Translations under genes and position numbers: made by a program
The notes under the pieces: generated by a model
Seen by the model: the letters and a program-made list of their open reading frames with translations, nothing else
What the model was told of the DNA's origin: nothing
Databases searched by the model: none
Assembly: GCA_027625915.1 (NCBI GenBank)
Contig: JANTQA010000023.1
Span: 16,244,001 to 16,308,000 of the forward strand
DNA from: Anaeramoeba flamelloides
Lineage: Eukaryota > Metamonada > Anaeramoebidae
Length of the DNA stretch: 64,000 nucleotides
Reading direction: 5' to 3'
Shown: positions 1 through 12,323 of the stretch, piece after piece
Numbering within the stretch: position 1 is the first letter of the stretch
Layout of the letters: every line of letters starts with the position of its first letter

Positions 1-97
1 TATGTTATTATTAATTAACGAATATCTCTACTAAAAAAGATGATTTTTTATGAAATTTAAAAAAAAATGCCTCATTTTTTTTGGAAATTACATCTAT
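1..97 (-). repeat. Partial copy of inverted-repeat element N, cut by window edge
   Basis: The first 97 bases match, in reverse complement, the left end of the complete element at 30941-31523. They share the block TTAACGAATA, then GATGATTTTTTATGAAAT, then a poly-A run and a TGCC...TTTTTTGG end. Only one end is inside the window. The family is not recognised by name. Confidence 0.6.
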
Positions 98-202
98 CAA
101 AGCTATTTCTAAAAAGTGTGACAAATTGATTTTAAAATAACTTCTTGCTTAACCTTAATTCAAATGTAACTATTTAAATATTTAAAATTGTTATTTATCA
201 TA

Positions 203-904
203 AAATATTTTTCAAACAAAAGGGCGCACCTCTCAAATCATCAATATCATCGAATTTGATTGTTAATAAGATAATTACTTATTGGTCATTTTCATTTGAA
301 TTATTCATTTTTTCATTTTTTGCTTTTTTATTTTTGGATATTAAACAGTTGGAAAATGAAAAAGCAAGATAAGAAGAAACTAATTTGGAAATAATCTGCC
401 AGTGTATAAATGGAAACAGTTTAAGTTTGATTTCGAATGAGCTATATATAGGAGTTAAGAAATACCATTATTGGATTGGTAATGGACCAAAGAAAAGAGG
501 AAACAAAGAAAAAACATTCCAACAAAATACCAGATGAATTGTGGCTTTATCTTGAAAATTAGACTTTAAAGAACAAAAGTTTGACGTGTAAAGAATTATC
601 AATAAAGCGTCTAGATTTTTTTCTCAATTCGCCTTGTTCAAAGGTTTTTATTGATTTTAGAATTTTTTTTTTCCCTACAATTTACAAAATGAGATTTCTC
701 ATTTCAAATAAAAGGGCACACCAATTTTTAAAATATTTAATTTTAATTTTTATTGTTTTGTTTTGGTGAGTTTTAAAGATTTACTTGAGGGTTTTTTTAT
801 ATTTTAAAGCGTTTCTTAGATTTTAGAATGATACTGCAATTAATTTGATTTAATTATGAATAATTCTTGAAATTTTTTTTCCCTTTTATTTGAAAAAGAG
901 TTTA
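203..904 (+). mobile_element. Decayed Tc1/mariner-like DNA transposon relic, family A copy 1
   Basis: This is a roughly 700-bp element bounded by inverted repeats containing CAAATAAAAGGGCACAC, with the left one slightly diverged. Copies 2 and 3 lie at 46265-46987 and 58668-59367 in the opposite orientation. On this strand short conceptual peptides such as PDELWLYLEN and NKSLTCKELSIK are shared between copies but are broken by stops and frame changes. They look like remains of a transposase N-terminal helix-turn-helix region. All copies lack room for a catalytic domain, so they are internally deleted, non-autonomous derivatives. Confidence 0.7.
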
Positions 905-2179
905 GTTTGATTCTATATAATGATTCAATTTGTTTGTGATTAATACATTACATAAATAAAAGATATTAAAAATTTCTGATCTCAATTCAATATGATATTT
1001 TTTAAGTTTAAAATTAGGTGGTTTATTTTTTTCTTTTTGATCACAAAAATGTTTACTGAAGTGGTTTAATCTCGACAGAATTTCAAAGAGTATGGAAAGC
1101 TTCTAAAAGGATTTGAATATATTAAAAAGATTGTTTGGGTCTTTTCTTTATTGCTCATTTTTTATTGAATTTAGTCATATCATTGTTTTCTCCTGAAAAA
1201 AGTACTAATTTTTTTTTTTTTCATTTTTAATATTAGGTATTTTTATCTCAAGAATATTATAAAATCATTGCTTTGCCAATTTAGAGAATTATAAAATAAC
1301 CACGAATTGCATTAAATTGGTTTTGTATTAAGTAAAAAAAGTTGTTTTAAATTGCCGAAATTATTTGGAATTTAAAATAAGAAAAGAGTAATTTTTTTTG
1401 TAAAATTGTTTTTTTGAAATTGAGAATACTTTTTTTTTTCTGAAAATTCAAATGTTTGTTATTGAGATACTATGAAACTTTTTTTTTGAATTGAATTTTT
1501 TGTTTAAGAAATCCTTTTGAATTTATTATTTTTTTTTGTGTTTTTTGTTATTGGGAATCCTGCTGAACATTTTTTTTTGTTGGGTGAATTTTTTGAATTG
1601 GGATCCAATAAAGAAATCCATGAAAATGATTTTTTAGTGAGAAAATAAGATTATTAGGAGTTTGGGCGAATATCTGTAATTTCTGATTTTATCACAACTT
1701 TTCAGAGCTTTCACGAATTTAACAATTATTCCTGAAAATATCTTTCCAACTCATAAATGTAAGATATAAATTTATCCTGTTACAAAAAATTTAAATAATA
1801 AAGCATCAATTACCTTATTTTTACTGGTTATTGGGGTTTGTTAACCATTTAAGTTATTTTTTTTAGCTTTCATTAAAACAAAAAACGTTTTTGATTTATT
1901 ACAACTTTTTTTTTGAATATCTGAATTTATCGATTATTGATAGATTTTAATATTCCCAGAAATATTACAGATTATTAGCAAGAAACACAAATTGGAGATA
2001 ATCCGCATTATCATGAAAAGATAAATTAATCACTCATTTGTCTATGTGTGTGGAAAATTTTAATATTGCTGATAATGCCTAACGAGTTTTTACTTTTTTT
2101 GAAATGTTGAATTTTTTTGAATTGAATTTTTGTTATTGTGTATCGTTCAATTTTTTTTTAGTTAATTGAATTTTTTTAA
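905..2179. other. Intergenic, no gene seen
   Basis: Very AT-rich DNA with long T runs and repeated TTTTTGAATTGAATTTTTTG-like phrases around 1480-1620 and 2100-2180. No reading frame with coding character was found on either strand. Confidence 0.6.
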
Positions 2180-3540
2180 CCAATAGAACACGATCATGAA
2201 AAATTTTTTCAAAAAAAAAATCAAACATTTGTTATTTATTCACTTTTTGATAACTTCAATTATAATAAACACTATTGATTAATAAAAGTTTTTGGATCAG
2301 AAATTATTTTTCAAGATATTTAACAATTAAAGTTGGAAAATCAAATTTTCCAGCTTCTATTATGATTTTTTTCAATTTGATTTCCTAGTAAAAAATTTGA
2401 ATAATTTTTTTTTCACAGTTAAGCGGTTATAATAATAGATTTTAAAAGCATTTTAAATTTGGTAAATATCGTTCAAATAGATAATCAATTATCTTGACTA
2501 TTAAAGAAATATTTATTGATTTAAATTGAAGAAAATATATATATATATATATATTTGATTTTCCGTTAGTTTTTTTTTTAATTTTTGAAATAAACAGAAA
2601 ATTTACAAAATTTTCTGTTTATTCCAAAAATTAAAAAAAAACCGAGAATACTTTACAGATAAAACAGTAAACCTCAAGAAAATCTAGGTACTTGACAGCA
2701 CTTGACGGACACTTTCTTGAGTTTTGTCAAAATTTGAAAGAATAGAGTAAAATCAAAGTTTTTTCTCAATTCTTTTGAATTCTGGAAAAACGTCTTTAGT
2801 TATTCTTGAGTTTACTGTTTTATCTGTGAAGTTTTCTAGTTTTTTTTGAGTTTTAAATTTATTTGTGAAGTGTTCTAGGTTTTTTTTTGAGGTTTTCCAT
2901 TTTATTTGTGAAGTGTTCTAGGGTTTCTTGATTTTTTAATTTTAGAAATTCAAAGAAAATTTCAAAAATTAAAAAAAACCTAGGCACTCTACGGAACTTG
3001 ACAGCACTTGACGAACACTTTCATTATATTTTCCAGAATTCAAAAGAATAGAGTAAAATTAAATGATTTTTAATTTATTTCAAAAAGTATAAAAAAACCG
3101 CCGTTAGGTTTTCCAGAATTTAAAAGAATTGAGTAAACTTTTGGATTTTACTCGATTATTTTGAATTCTGGAAAACCTAGGGCACGGCAATAATTATTAC
3201 TTTATTTTTTTTTCTCTATTTCAGTTTTATTAGACGAGTACAGCATTTTCAAAACTATTCGTTATTATTTATCAAAGTAAATATCTTCAAGTTGTATTAA
3301 ACTAAAATTCATCCTTCAATTTATTTGGAATTTTTTACCCCAAAAAACACCTTTTTTTCTCAGCTAGAAACATTTAAAAAAGGTGGCTATAACAACACTA
3401 AATACAAGAGTCTCAAGAATTTGAAGTTCTGGAATTTTGATTATATTCTGAATAAACTTTATTATTAAAGACGAAAGGTTAATAAAAGAACTAGTTTTGT
3501 CTAACTTTTTTTTTTCAATTTTATTTTTTCATGCTAGTGT
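2180..3540. repeat. Dispersed repeat family C, copy 1
   Basis: This is a roughly 1.35-kb unit. It aligns along its length with 41150-42545 and with 60680-61990, the latter interrupted by a B element, and partly with 36310-37060. Conserved blocks include GATAACTTCAATTATAATAA and AAGTTGGAAAATC near the left side and GAACTGGAATNTTGATTATAT near the right. The middle, 2560-3190, is an array of palindromic modules. No transposase-like frame was seen, so the class is unknown. Confidence 0.7.
2560..3190. repeat. Palindromic module island inside family C copy 1
   Basis: A hairpin with arms of about 35 bp occupies 2570-2642, with TTTTTGAAATAAACAGAAAA opposing its complement. It is followed by repeated modules in both orientations: TTTATTTGTGAAGTGTTCTA three times between 2815 and 2930, and GAATTCAAAAGAATAGAGTA facing its own complement. 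GGCACTTGACGG-like phrases separate them. Related islands lie at 6545-6960, 27880-28125, 41515-42185 and 53770-53905. Confidence 0.7.
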
Positions 3541-4130
3541 AGCGAAGTGCCATTTCACAAGATCATTTTTGGTGGCAAGTCACCAACCCTTGGGTATTGA
3601 GAAAATTCATGGTAAGTGACTTGACACTTAAAGGATCTTTTTTTGAAAGATTTATTCAGGTTTGAGAAGCAAGAGTTCATTTTCTTTGAGTGCAACTTAA
3701 CACAAACAAAAGGAAAACTGAAATTCATGAATACCCTTAAATCAACATTATATTTGACATTTGTACTGTATATTTCGAATTCCTTAGCTGCACTGTCCCT
3801 TGAATTTCAATAATTCTCAATCCTTTTTAGCACTTTTGGTGTTTTTGCTTTTTTCGAAATGTTAACTCCAGGTGATAAAGCATTTTTCAAAAAGTGTAAC
3901 CAAAAAAGCTTTTTAATAAATCACTGGAAGTTGGGCTACTGCAGTTTGTTAGCTGTTTTAAGATCCCTTTTAAAACATTTTTGGAAACAATTTATGAAAA
4001 GTGAACTTTTTGAAGCCTTTGCTTGTTTACTAAAATTTAATTTTTCGGATCAGACTCATAAATTTGTATCCAAAATCATTGTCAGTGAAATTTCTAATGT
4101 GTGGTTCCTCTTGAAATAAAGAAAAAATAA
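3541..4130 (+). other. Lower-AT island with an 86-codon ORF (3859-4119), unrecognised
   Basis: This stretch is visibly less AT-rich than its surroundings. The plus-strand ORF at 3859-4119 starts with ATG and encodes a peptide beginning MLTPGDKAFFKKC and containing three internal Cys and several Trp. I do not recognise it. Upstream, 3541-3600 has another coding-looking stretch (reading EVPFHKIIFGGKSPTLGY) followed by a GTAAGT at 3613. It could be a small unknown gene, a decayed gene, or the 3' part of the convergent Rab gene, whose last exon has not been placed. No function is proposed. Confidence 0.3.
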
Positions 4131-4140
4131 TTGAAACTTA

Positions 4141-4841
<701 letters not shown>

Positions 4842-4884
4842 TGTTTGTAAAAAAAAAGGAAAAAAAATAATTAAAATAAACATA

Positions 4885-5189
4885 GTGTTTTCTTTCCCCT
4901 TTTAATAAGATGAATTGTGTATACCACAAGAAAGTAAATAAATATTCTATTTTGATATCTAAAGTCGTTTTTTCAAAAAACATGAATCATAAAAAAGCAA
5001 CAGCAGAAAATGCTTGTTTGTATTCATTAAAAAAATTCTGCTTCTGATCATTTTTTTCTCTGAATTAGAAAAAATAATTGCTTGTTTTAGAAAGGAAATA
5101 ATTCAAATTTTGAGTATATAGAATAGGTTTCGTTCGGGTAGGTTAGGTTAGGTTACTATGATTACATTGCTGATAAGTAAACAAACATT
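4885..5189. other. Intergenic upstream of the Rab gene
   Basis: AT-rich DNA containing the presumed Rab promoter region and, at 5129-5152, a short run of GGTTA units (GTAGGTTAGGTTAGGTTA) that is too short to call telomeric. Confidence 0.5.
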
Positions 5190-5660
5190 TTTTGATCTTG
5201 GTTTTTGGTGATCAAAATAATGCTTACACAAAGACTTTAATCCCTGTTTCAAAATATTAACCGTGCTTTTTTTTCTTCTTGTACCAAGATAACATCCAAT
5301 CTACTACCAAATAGTATATCTAAGTTCAAATCAATTTTGAAAGTAATGGTCTCGATATTTTCAGTGAAATTTAAATTATTCATGCAAACAGTTGAAAATT
5401 TCCCAAAATATTCTCATTTTTTTATGAATTTTTATGTTTTTTCTGATGATTAAAATTTACTTTATTTTTTGAGATAAATTTTCCAATTTGATCCTTCATT
5501 TTTAGAATTTCTATTAAATAACAGAACTTTAAGAAACCAGTACTATGTTTTTTAGGGTTTATTATTAGTTACTTTACTTGGTTAATGGATAGGTCTTCTA
5601 TAACAAAAAAACACGCTTTTTATTTTAATACATGTATTAAATTTTTCTACACGCTTTATT
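5190..5660. repeat. Dispersed repeat family T, copy 1
   Basis: The sequence aligns with 50235-50650 and with 42545-42800, where it directly follows a family C unit. Shared blocks include TTTTTTGAGATAAATTTT(T)CCAAT and TTTTTAGAATTTCT. It may be a detached segment of the C family. No coding frame was seen. Confidence 0.55.
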
Positions 5661-6544
5661 TTGACTACAGTACAAATATTTCAGCTCAGAACAAGAAAAC
5701 TAGTTAATCTTCAAAATAAGTAAGAATTACAATTTGAAGTTTTGTTTGGAAAAAACTGTAATTTTCAATTTAAAATGGGAAAAAACTATCAATCTTTTAA
5801 ATTAAACAAGCTTTCTTTTGTTTTGAATTTTCAATTAACCAAAAATTTTCTCAACACCAATCGGGAAAAGTACTTATTCAAAGAATAACCAATCAACACA
5901 AATGCCATCGAGTACTTGAAATAGGGATATATAAGGCATAAAATCGAGTTAAAAATTATTACCTTTTACATTCAACCCACCCTTATTATCATATATACTA
6001 TTTGTTGTAAAATAACAGGAAAAAATTTTCATTCATCTTTTCAAAATGGTAATTTGGAAAATCCTAAAAAATTTCAAATTTTTAACATTTTAAAATCATG
6101 TTTAAATCATTAATATCCTGTTTTAAAATTGGGAATTTGATGGTTTGTGATAATTCTTTGAAAGTGATTTTTTTGGGAAAGCCGAATCATAATTTTGATC
6201 TTTTCATCTTACAATTAACAGTACCTTCAAAATCCATTTGTTCTAAATTTAAATACAGTTAAGAAAAGTATCAAATTGACTCAAAAAAATATTCCCCAGT
6301 TTATGTGAAAATGTCAATTATTTCAAAAAAATACAATTCTTAATATAGGAGTTATCTAATAAATTTTATTGGAATTCTTATTCTATAAAAGAAATTCGAA
6401 TATTTTAGATTAAAGTATTAATTCTCCTTCACAAAAAAAGCAAAGAGTACCATCTTAGATATTAGTCAAAATAAAAAATCATTATTTATCTTCCCCTTAG
6501 TAAAAGATAAGGAAAATGATAATTCTCTAGTAAAAATTTTAAAC
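5661..6544. other. Intergenic, no gene seen
   Basis: AT-rich sequence without a recognisable ORF. A TATA-like run (GATATATAAGG, about 5925) precedes an ATG at 6046, but the frame is only a few codons long. Confidence 0.5.
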
Positions 6545-6960
6545 AATGATTTAGAAAGTAGAGAAGTTCCTTCAAGTGCCTTAGAGTGTCATTGTTTCAG
6601 GAATTCACAACAATAGAGTAAAATTTAGGATTTTTCTCAATTCTTTTAAATCCCGGAAAAGATAACTTAGGTTTTTTTGATAATTTTTGAAATAAAAAGA
6701 AATATACGAAATGTTCTTTTATTTTTGAAAATTATAAAAAACCTAACAGGAGTTTTCTTGAGGTTTTCTGTTTTATTTCTAAAATCGAAGGATTTTCCAA
6801 ATAAACCAAAAATTCAAGAAAAGTTAATGACTTTTATTGAAATTCAAAAGAATTTAGTACAATCAGAGATTTTAATTTTTTTTTTTTAAATTCTACAAAA
6901 AAAGAAAATTAAGTTCCATCATAGAGTGTAATATAGTTCCTAGCGTTTTCCTGAATTTTA
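6545..6960. repeat. Palindromic module island
   Basis: Modules like those in the family C core are present without the flanking C sequence: TAGGTTTTTTTGATAATTTTTGAAATAAAAAG facing its complement, and the GAATTCACAACAATAGAGTA and ATTCAAAAGAATTTAGTA phrases. This shows that the islands can occur independently of full C units. Confidence 0.6.
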
Positions 6961-7819
6961 AAAAATAGATACAAATGATTTAACCGCCTTTATTTGTACA
7001 AAGTTGAGATAAAAGCTATATATTTATCTTGAGAGGGTGATATTTATATCGTGATATTTAGAAAAATATTTTTCTTGTTGTCAAAACAATGGGTCAAATT
7101 GTGTGAGTTCTTATTTTCTGGTATAGTGTGGATCTTCAGGATAAAAAAAAACACAAAAAATAAAAAAAATTCTTTATATTTTTTCATTGTTTTTTCGATC
7201 TTTAAAACTAGACCAATTTTTATATTCTTTGAAAATGTTTTAAAATAAGAGACACTCAACCAAAAAAGAAATTGTTTCTAAATTTCAACCTTTTTAAAAA
7301 GTTATTTTCTTCATCCCTTTTAAACCCCCAAAATAGATAACACTCATTAATAACAACACATTTTAAAATTCATTTTCTTGAAAAATAAACATAAGTTGTT
7401 AATTAAGATCAAGAGATATTTACATTTCTTCTATTCCCATGTCTCTTCTATTTTTAATACTAAGAGACTATTTCCAAGAAATGAGCTATTTCTTTCTCAA
7501 AAACAAATATAAAACAATTAAAATTCAATAATACTTATAATTAGTAGAGTATTATCAAATAAAGATTTTTTTCTAGTAATAATCAATATAAATATGCCTA
7601 GAAAAAAGGTGATTTTTTATCATTTTTTTTTTAGCTTTGGTTTCAAAAAAAGAACAACTCAATTATTTTGGATTCTGGAAAGGCTACAGGTAAACAAGAG
7701 TGGTTAATACCTTACCTAATAATAATAATAAAAAAAGAATAATTTTTTTTTCAATTACCTTTTGTTTGATCAACCACATTTTTTTCTTTTTCAAAATATT
7801 ATTGAATTCCCCTAAATTC
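6961..7819. other. Intergenic, no gene seen
   Basis: AT-rich DNA. The overlapping short ORFs on both strands around 7050-7250 are T/A-run artefacts with no domain resemblance. Confidence 0.5.
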
Positions 7820-7985
7820 CATCAACTTCTAATATCTAAATTAATTTTTATGACGATATTTTGACATTTATCAGATTTTTTATTCAATTATTTTGATTTT
7901 ATAGAATATCGCCTTTTGTGATATTATCACAATAATCTTGATTATCACGATTATCCAAAATATATCGATTTGATCAAAAATAATC
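7820..7985 (+). repeat. Direct repeat L, left copy
   Basis: About 165 bp is repeated in the same orientation at 8975-9145. The best block is TTTATAGAATATCGC..TTTGTGATATTATCACAATA followed by GATTATCACGATT. The block contains the dyad TGTGATATTATCACA. The two copies are 1.15 kb apart, and the DNA between them shows no coding frame. Confidence 0.6.
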
Positions 7986-8884
7986 ACGATTTTTATAACT
8001 TAACATATATACTGTCAAATCTTCGAATATATTTTTTTTTATGGAAAATTTTTAAAAAAATGACTTTAATAGGGTTTTTCAAATAAAGGTTCTAATTTTA
8101 AAAACTTTTCAAACTAATAAAAAAGTAACTAAAAAAATATTCGAATAGTTAGAGGTATTTTTTAGTGTTTATAGATTTGAAATATAAATTATCAAATATG
8201 AAAATCAAATTTAGGTAGGATCCTTAGAAATATAAAATTGTAAAAATTGTTGGAAATTGTGATAATTTCCCATTTTTTTATAAAAGAAATTCTTAGTGTT
8301 ATAAATTTAACTGAGATTATGGGACTCTTCCAAGAACGTTTTTATCAAAAAGTTCACTCTTTTCACCTGAAAATGTGTTCCTTAAATCAATTACCAATTT
8401 GTAACTAGTATTTGCTTAAAACTGACAAATTTAGAATAAATTGTAAAAAATTGATAATTTTATCTTCAGTGTTGTAAAAGGAAAAAAAACTTCTATTTGC
8501 AAAACAACTCTTTAATCGAAATATTTTAAAGTTGGGCCAATTTTAACAAGTTTTTTAACAGCTAAACTCACAAAATGCTTTATTCAAAGCAAGATAAAAA
8601 TATTTGTAAAATAGAAAAGGAAGTATAAATTTTCAGGCACTGAGTTAATTTTTCAGTAATTTGGCAGCTATAAAAATTGTTTTCAATTCCTTATATTCAC
8701 AAAAAATTTATTACTGTACGGTCTTAGAATAATTTGGAAAAAATTTTCACTTCATTTTCAATTGTCGTCCTTCAAAATTTAGCTCACAAATTACCACCTA
8801 CTTATTTTAGAACTCCTATTGGAAACAGAAGAAAAATAAGGAAAATCAAGTGAAAATTTATTCCCATTAATGAAGCAAATACTA

Positions 8885-8966
8885 GTCATGCAACAAGTTA
8901 AAGAAAGTGGTACTCAAACTTCTCAAAATAGTATTTCGTGAGTTTGAGTAACAACTTGTTAAAACT
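8885..8966. repeat. Imperfect hairpin
   Basis: CAACAAGTTAAAG...TACTCAAACT is opposed by AGTTTGAGTAACAACTTGTT, giving an interrupted stem over about 80 bp between the two L repeats. Confidence 0.5.
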
Positions 8967-8974
8967 TTGTGTAC

Positions 8975-9145
8975 TTATCTCAAAAAGCCACCAACTATTA
9001 TATCTCGATTTAATTTTTAATTACGAATTTTTAAATTTATAAGAATTTTTATACAATTATTAAGATTTTATAGAATATCGCGATTTGTGATATTATCACA
9101 ATATGATCGATTATCACGATTTTCGGCAAAACCCTGATTTGTTAA
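8975..9145 (+). repeat. Direct repeat L, right copy
   Basis: Second copy of the 165-bp repeat described at 7820-7985, with the same GATATTATCACAATA core and a following GATTATCACGATT. Confidence 0.6.
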
Positions 9146-9387
9146 AAATAGATTATTCATAATACATCAATTTTTATGGGAGAGTGGTTGGTGAATAAAA
9201 AAAAAAACAAAAGATTTTAGATCGACTTTTGACGATTCAAAATAATTCAATAAAATTACTGGTTGTTAATTCCTTGAGAAATACTTTTTTATTTGGAGAA
9301 AAAATCTCAAATTTTGGAAAAAAACAAATGTTGAAAAAAATTTTGATATTTTTTTGACAAGAAGAAAGAAAAAAAACGGAAAAGATC

Positions 9388-9421
<34 letters not shown>

Positions 9422-9457
9422 GAAAAGAAAAACAACAGCCAAAAGATCAAATCTTGT

Positions 9458-10054
9458 TTATTTCTTCTGTTTTTCGTTTTCAAGATGTTCAGCAAAAATT
9501 TTGTCTTTTAAAGTAAATTCTTGTGCATTCTTTATAAAAGGAACAAAATCTGTGCAACGAAGATCGCAATCTTTAAGCTTGGAGAGTTTAATCCATTTAG
9601 CTTGCATTGATTCTTTATCTTTCTGTTTAAGTGTTTTTAGAGATCCACCTGAGATTGTTGCTGTCAAGTGGAATCGTACCCAGTCGAATGAATTGGAATA
9701 TGGGTGAAATTCTGTGTCGAAAATTTTCAGGTTCTCGATTTCTAATCCTGCTTCTTCAAGTGTTTCTCTTTTAGCACCTTCAAAAACATCCTCTCCAAGT
9801 TTCATCCTCCCTGCTGGTAAATACCACTTACCTCTGCAGGAAGATTTTGATTCTTGAATTACCACCAACTGAAAAATTAGGAAATTGCAAAATTTTTTTT
9901 TTTGTTTTAAAGATTGTGAAGATTATTTGTTTGTTATTTAAAAAAGAAGGGATGAATGAAGGAAGCAATGAATGTCTAAAAAAACAAGTGTTACTTTATC
10001 ATTTTTAATGATATAAACCATAACAATAAAGCACGCAGTGTGGTTTCCGTCCAT
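9458..10054 (-). CDS. Nudix hydrolase, NUDT18 (MTH3)-like
   Basis: Predicted to hydrolyse a nucleoside diphosphate linked to another moiety. The best-matching animal relative, NUDT18, cleans oxidised purine nucleoside diphosphates, but the substrate here is inferred. Exon 1 is 10054-9995 (20 codons) and exon 2 is 9868-9458, with an intron of 126 bp (donor GTAACA, acceptor TTTTTCAG) in phase 0. The joined protein is 156 residues. The Nudix box runs from G40 to L62: G40, E46, R54-E55, E58-E59, G61. The preceding CRGKWYLPAGRM is typical of the NUDT18 group. An in-frame stop upstream of the ATG at 10054 supports that start. The N- and C-terminal extensions of animal NUDT18 are missing, so it is a minimal Nudix fold. 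No partner gene is adjacent. Confidence 0.95.
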
Positions 10055-10373
10055 TACTCTAGTATATTTGTAATAAAAACTTTTTTTTGGAAATAATCAC
10101 AAAAAATGAAATAATTTGGTTACAACTTTTCTCTTATTGAGAATCTTTTGAGAATCGAAAAATATCTTTCAGAGTCTAAAAAAAGTAAATTTAAATCAAT
10201 CAGAATTATTGAATTAAAATTTAAACTAACCTGGTTTCAATTCTTTTGAGGAATATTCGATTTTGAATAATTCGTTTGTTTCTCAATTATGTTAATCAAT
10301 TTATTTGGCAAGTAATATGCAGTTAATACTAGCTTTGGAAGAGAGCCATATACCTATTTGTGTGTTCTTGTAT
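10055..10373. other. Intergenic upstream of the Nudix gene
   Basis: AT-rich; presumed promoter region. No other feature seen. Confidence 0.5.
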
Positions 10374-10800
10374 AAGGATAATCTAGAATAAAGCTAGCAC
10401 ATGGGTGTATAGTTCAAAGCATTGTCAACATATTCATTTTATCGCTTGAGATCAACATGGACTAATATATTTCAAATTTTGAGGAATAGTTAAATCAATA
10501 AGATCAGATTTTTAATCGTAAAGTTGGTATTAGTAAACACAATAAACCTTTTGTGTTCTTATTCAAATATTATCTAGTTTCCAATTAAAACCTCTGAAAA
10601 AATCGAGTTAGAACAAAAACAGTGTGTTTATTTTATGTTTTCAATATCAATTTTGCTTGCATAATCTGATCATGAAAAATTCTAAAATTCCTAAAAATTT
10701 GAAAATTAAGAGTTCTTCGGGATCTCAAGAGATAAAATAAATATGTCGACAATGCTTTGAACTATACACCCATGTGCTGGCTTTATTCTAGATTATCCTT
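10374..10800. mobile_element. MITE-like element F with about 80-bp terminal inverted repeats
   Basis: The left arm 10374-10455 and right arm 10722-10800 are near-perfect inverted repeats: AAGGATAATCTAGAATAAAG and GTGTATAGTTCAAAGCATTG on the left are matched by their complements on the right. The spacer is about 265 bp of non-coding AT-rich DNA. This looks like a non-autonomous DNA transposon. Arm identity is the highest among the inverted-repeat elements here, suggesting a fairly recent insertion. No second copy is in the window and the target duplication is unclear. Confidence 0.75.
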
Positions 10801-11289
10801 TTAATTCTTCAAGTTCAACAATTTTGACGAACACTGAAAATTTATGATGAATGTTATTGCTTGTTTGGTCAATTTATTTTAAATAAACTCTATTTCAAAA
10901 TCATTTCCTATTAAAAATCAAATTTTGAAAATAAATATTTTAATAAATTGAAGATATTTATTTTAATATTAAAATTACGATTTTTATCTTACAGTTCTAT
11001 ACTCTAGTGATATTTGGTTCTCTAGATCTCTAAAGAAAAATAAAAAAAAGTAAAAAAAAATAATAAAAAAAAATTGGTACCTTTATTATGAAATATTGTT
11101 TACATTCAGAAACTGAAAACTCTATTAGAACAGTTTAGATTTTGTACAAATGGGACAATAAAAGATACTACATGGTTAACATGAGTTTCAACAGAATTTT
11201 CTTTAGAGTTTTATAAGATTCAGGTATATTTTGAATATTCCTTTATTTGTCTGCTTATAAACTAAAAAACTTTCATTATGGACACTGAT

Positions 11290-11790
11290 AAAAACATAAA
11301 ATTATTAAATATAAAGTATTTAAAAAATCTCTTTGACATGAAAATAATCTCCGGATACAAGTTTTATTTACTAATTTTCAGGAAATTACTGTGTAATTAC
11401 AAAATAATTTCTTTTATAACAAGAAACAAGCTTTGAAAATTATAACTCACCTACTTATTACGTCGATGACTAATGAGACTCTACTTGTTTGAAACAATAT
11501 TCAATTAAAAAAATCATAAATTTCATAAAATATGATTTGCTAAATTCCTAGAAAACCTTCTATAAAACTCTATATTTTTCTAAAAAAGTAGATCTACTTA
11601 TGTTATCAAGCTATTATTTGAGTATTCTATATACAATCGACTTTAATAAACTTTGGGTAGCTTTATTATTAGGTTAATAAAAAAATAATTATTTATAAAA
11701 AGGCTTTGTTTTCAAATAAGAAAAAATATAGAACAATTTTCCCTAATCTTAACATTAAAAATCTGGTTTGGGATTATTTCCATACAAAGC
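11290..11790. mobile_element. Inverted-repeat element G, diverged copy 2
   Basis: The core 11440-11710 aligns with the core of G copy 1 (32095-32561): TATAACTCACCTACTTATTA and the phrases TATCAAGCTATTATTTGAGTATTCTA and GGTAGCTTTATTA are shared. The ends are decayed, but AACATTAAAAATCTGGTTTGGGATTATTTCCAT on the right corresponds to the terminal repeat of copy 1. Confidence 0.6.
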
Positions 11791-12323
11791 ATTTTTTTCA
11801 ATACTTTATAAATAAAAAAAGTTAAAATTCTTTTATCCTCGCAACAAAAAATGAACCTATATTTCAGCATATTAAACCTGTTTCAAAATATTTCAAAAAA
11901 TTATTTTTAATGATATTGTGGTGTTAATTTAATCTTAAAATGAATTATATTTATAGAAATACAGTTATTTAATACTATTCTACAAAACAATTCATTTACT
12001 CAAAAAGCCGAAACAAAGTCTTATCATATGAAATACAATTTTAAATTGAAAAATCTAAAAATAAAACTCTATCATTGTATTTAAAAGTTGGCATAGATTT
12101 TAAAATCATATTTAATTTCAAACTATTTAATAAAATATATTTTTTATTTTACCCTTTTTGTTGTGTTTGTAATTTATCATATCCGGAAAAAAAGTGAAAC
12201 AAAGAAAAAAAGTCCAACACGATTTTTGATTGGAAATCTTAACAGAAAATAAAAAATAAAATCAAATAAAAAGAATATATAAAACTAAAATCAAAAAATA
12301 ATATATTTTATTACAATTTATCT

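Noticed and set aside
4842-4883. Upstream in-frame ATG extending the Rab N-terminus by 14 residues
   Set aside because: The extension is hydrophobic and T-run derived, while the second ATG gives the normal Rab N-terminal spacing to the P-loop.
5129-5152. Telomere-like GGTTA repeat
   Set aside because: Only about three and a half units; too short to mean an interstitial telomere.
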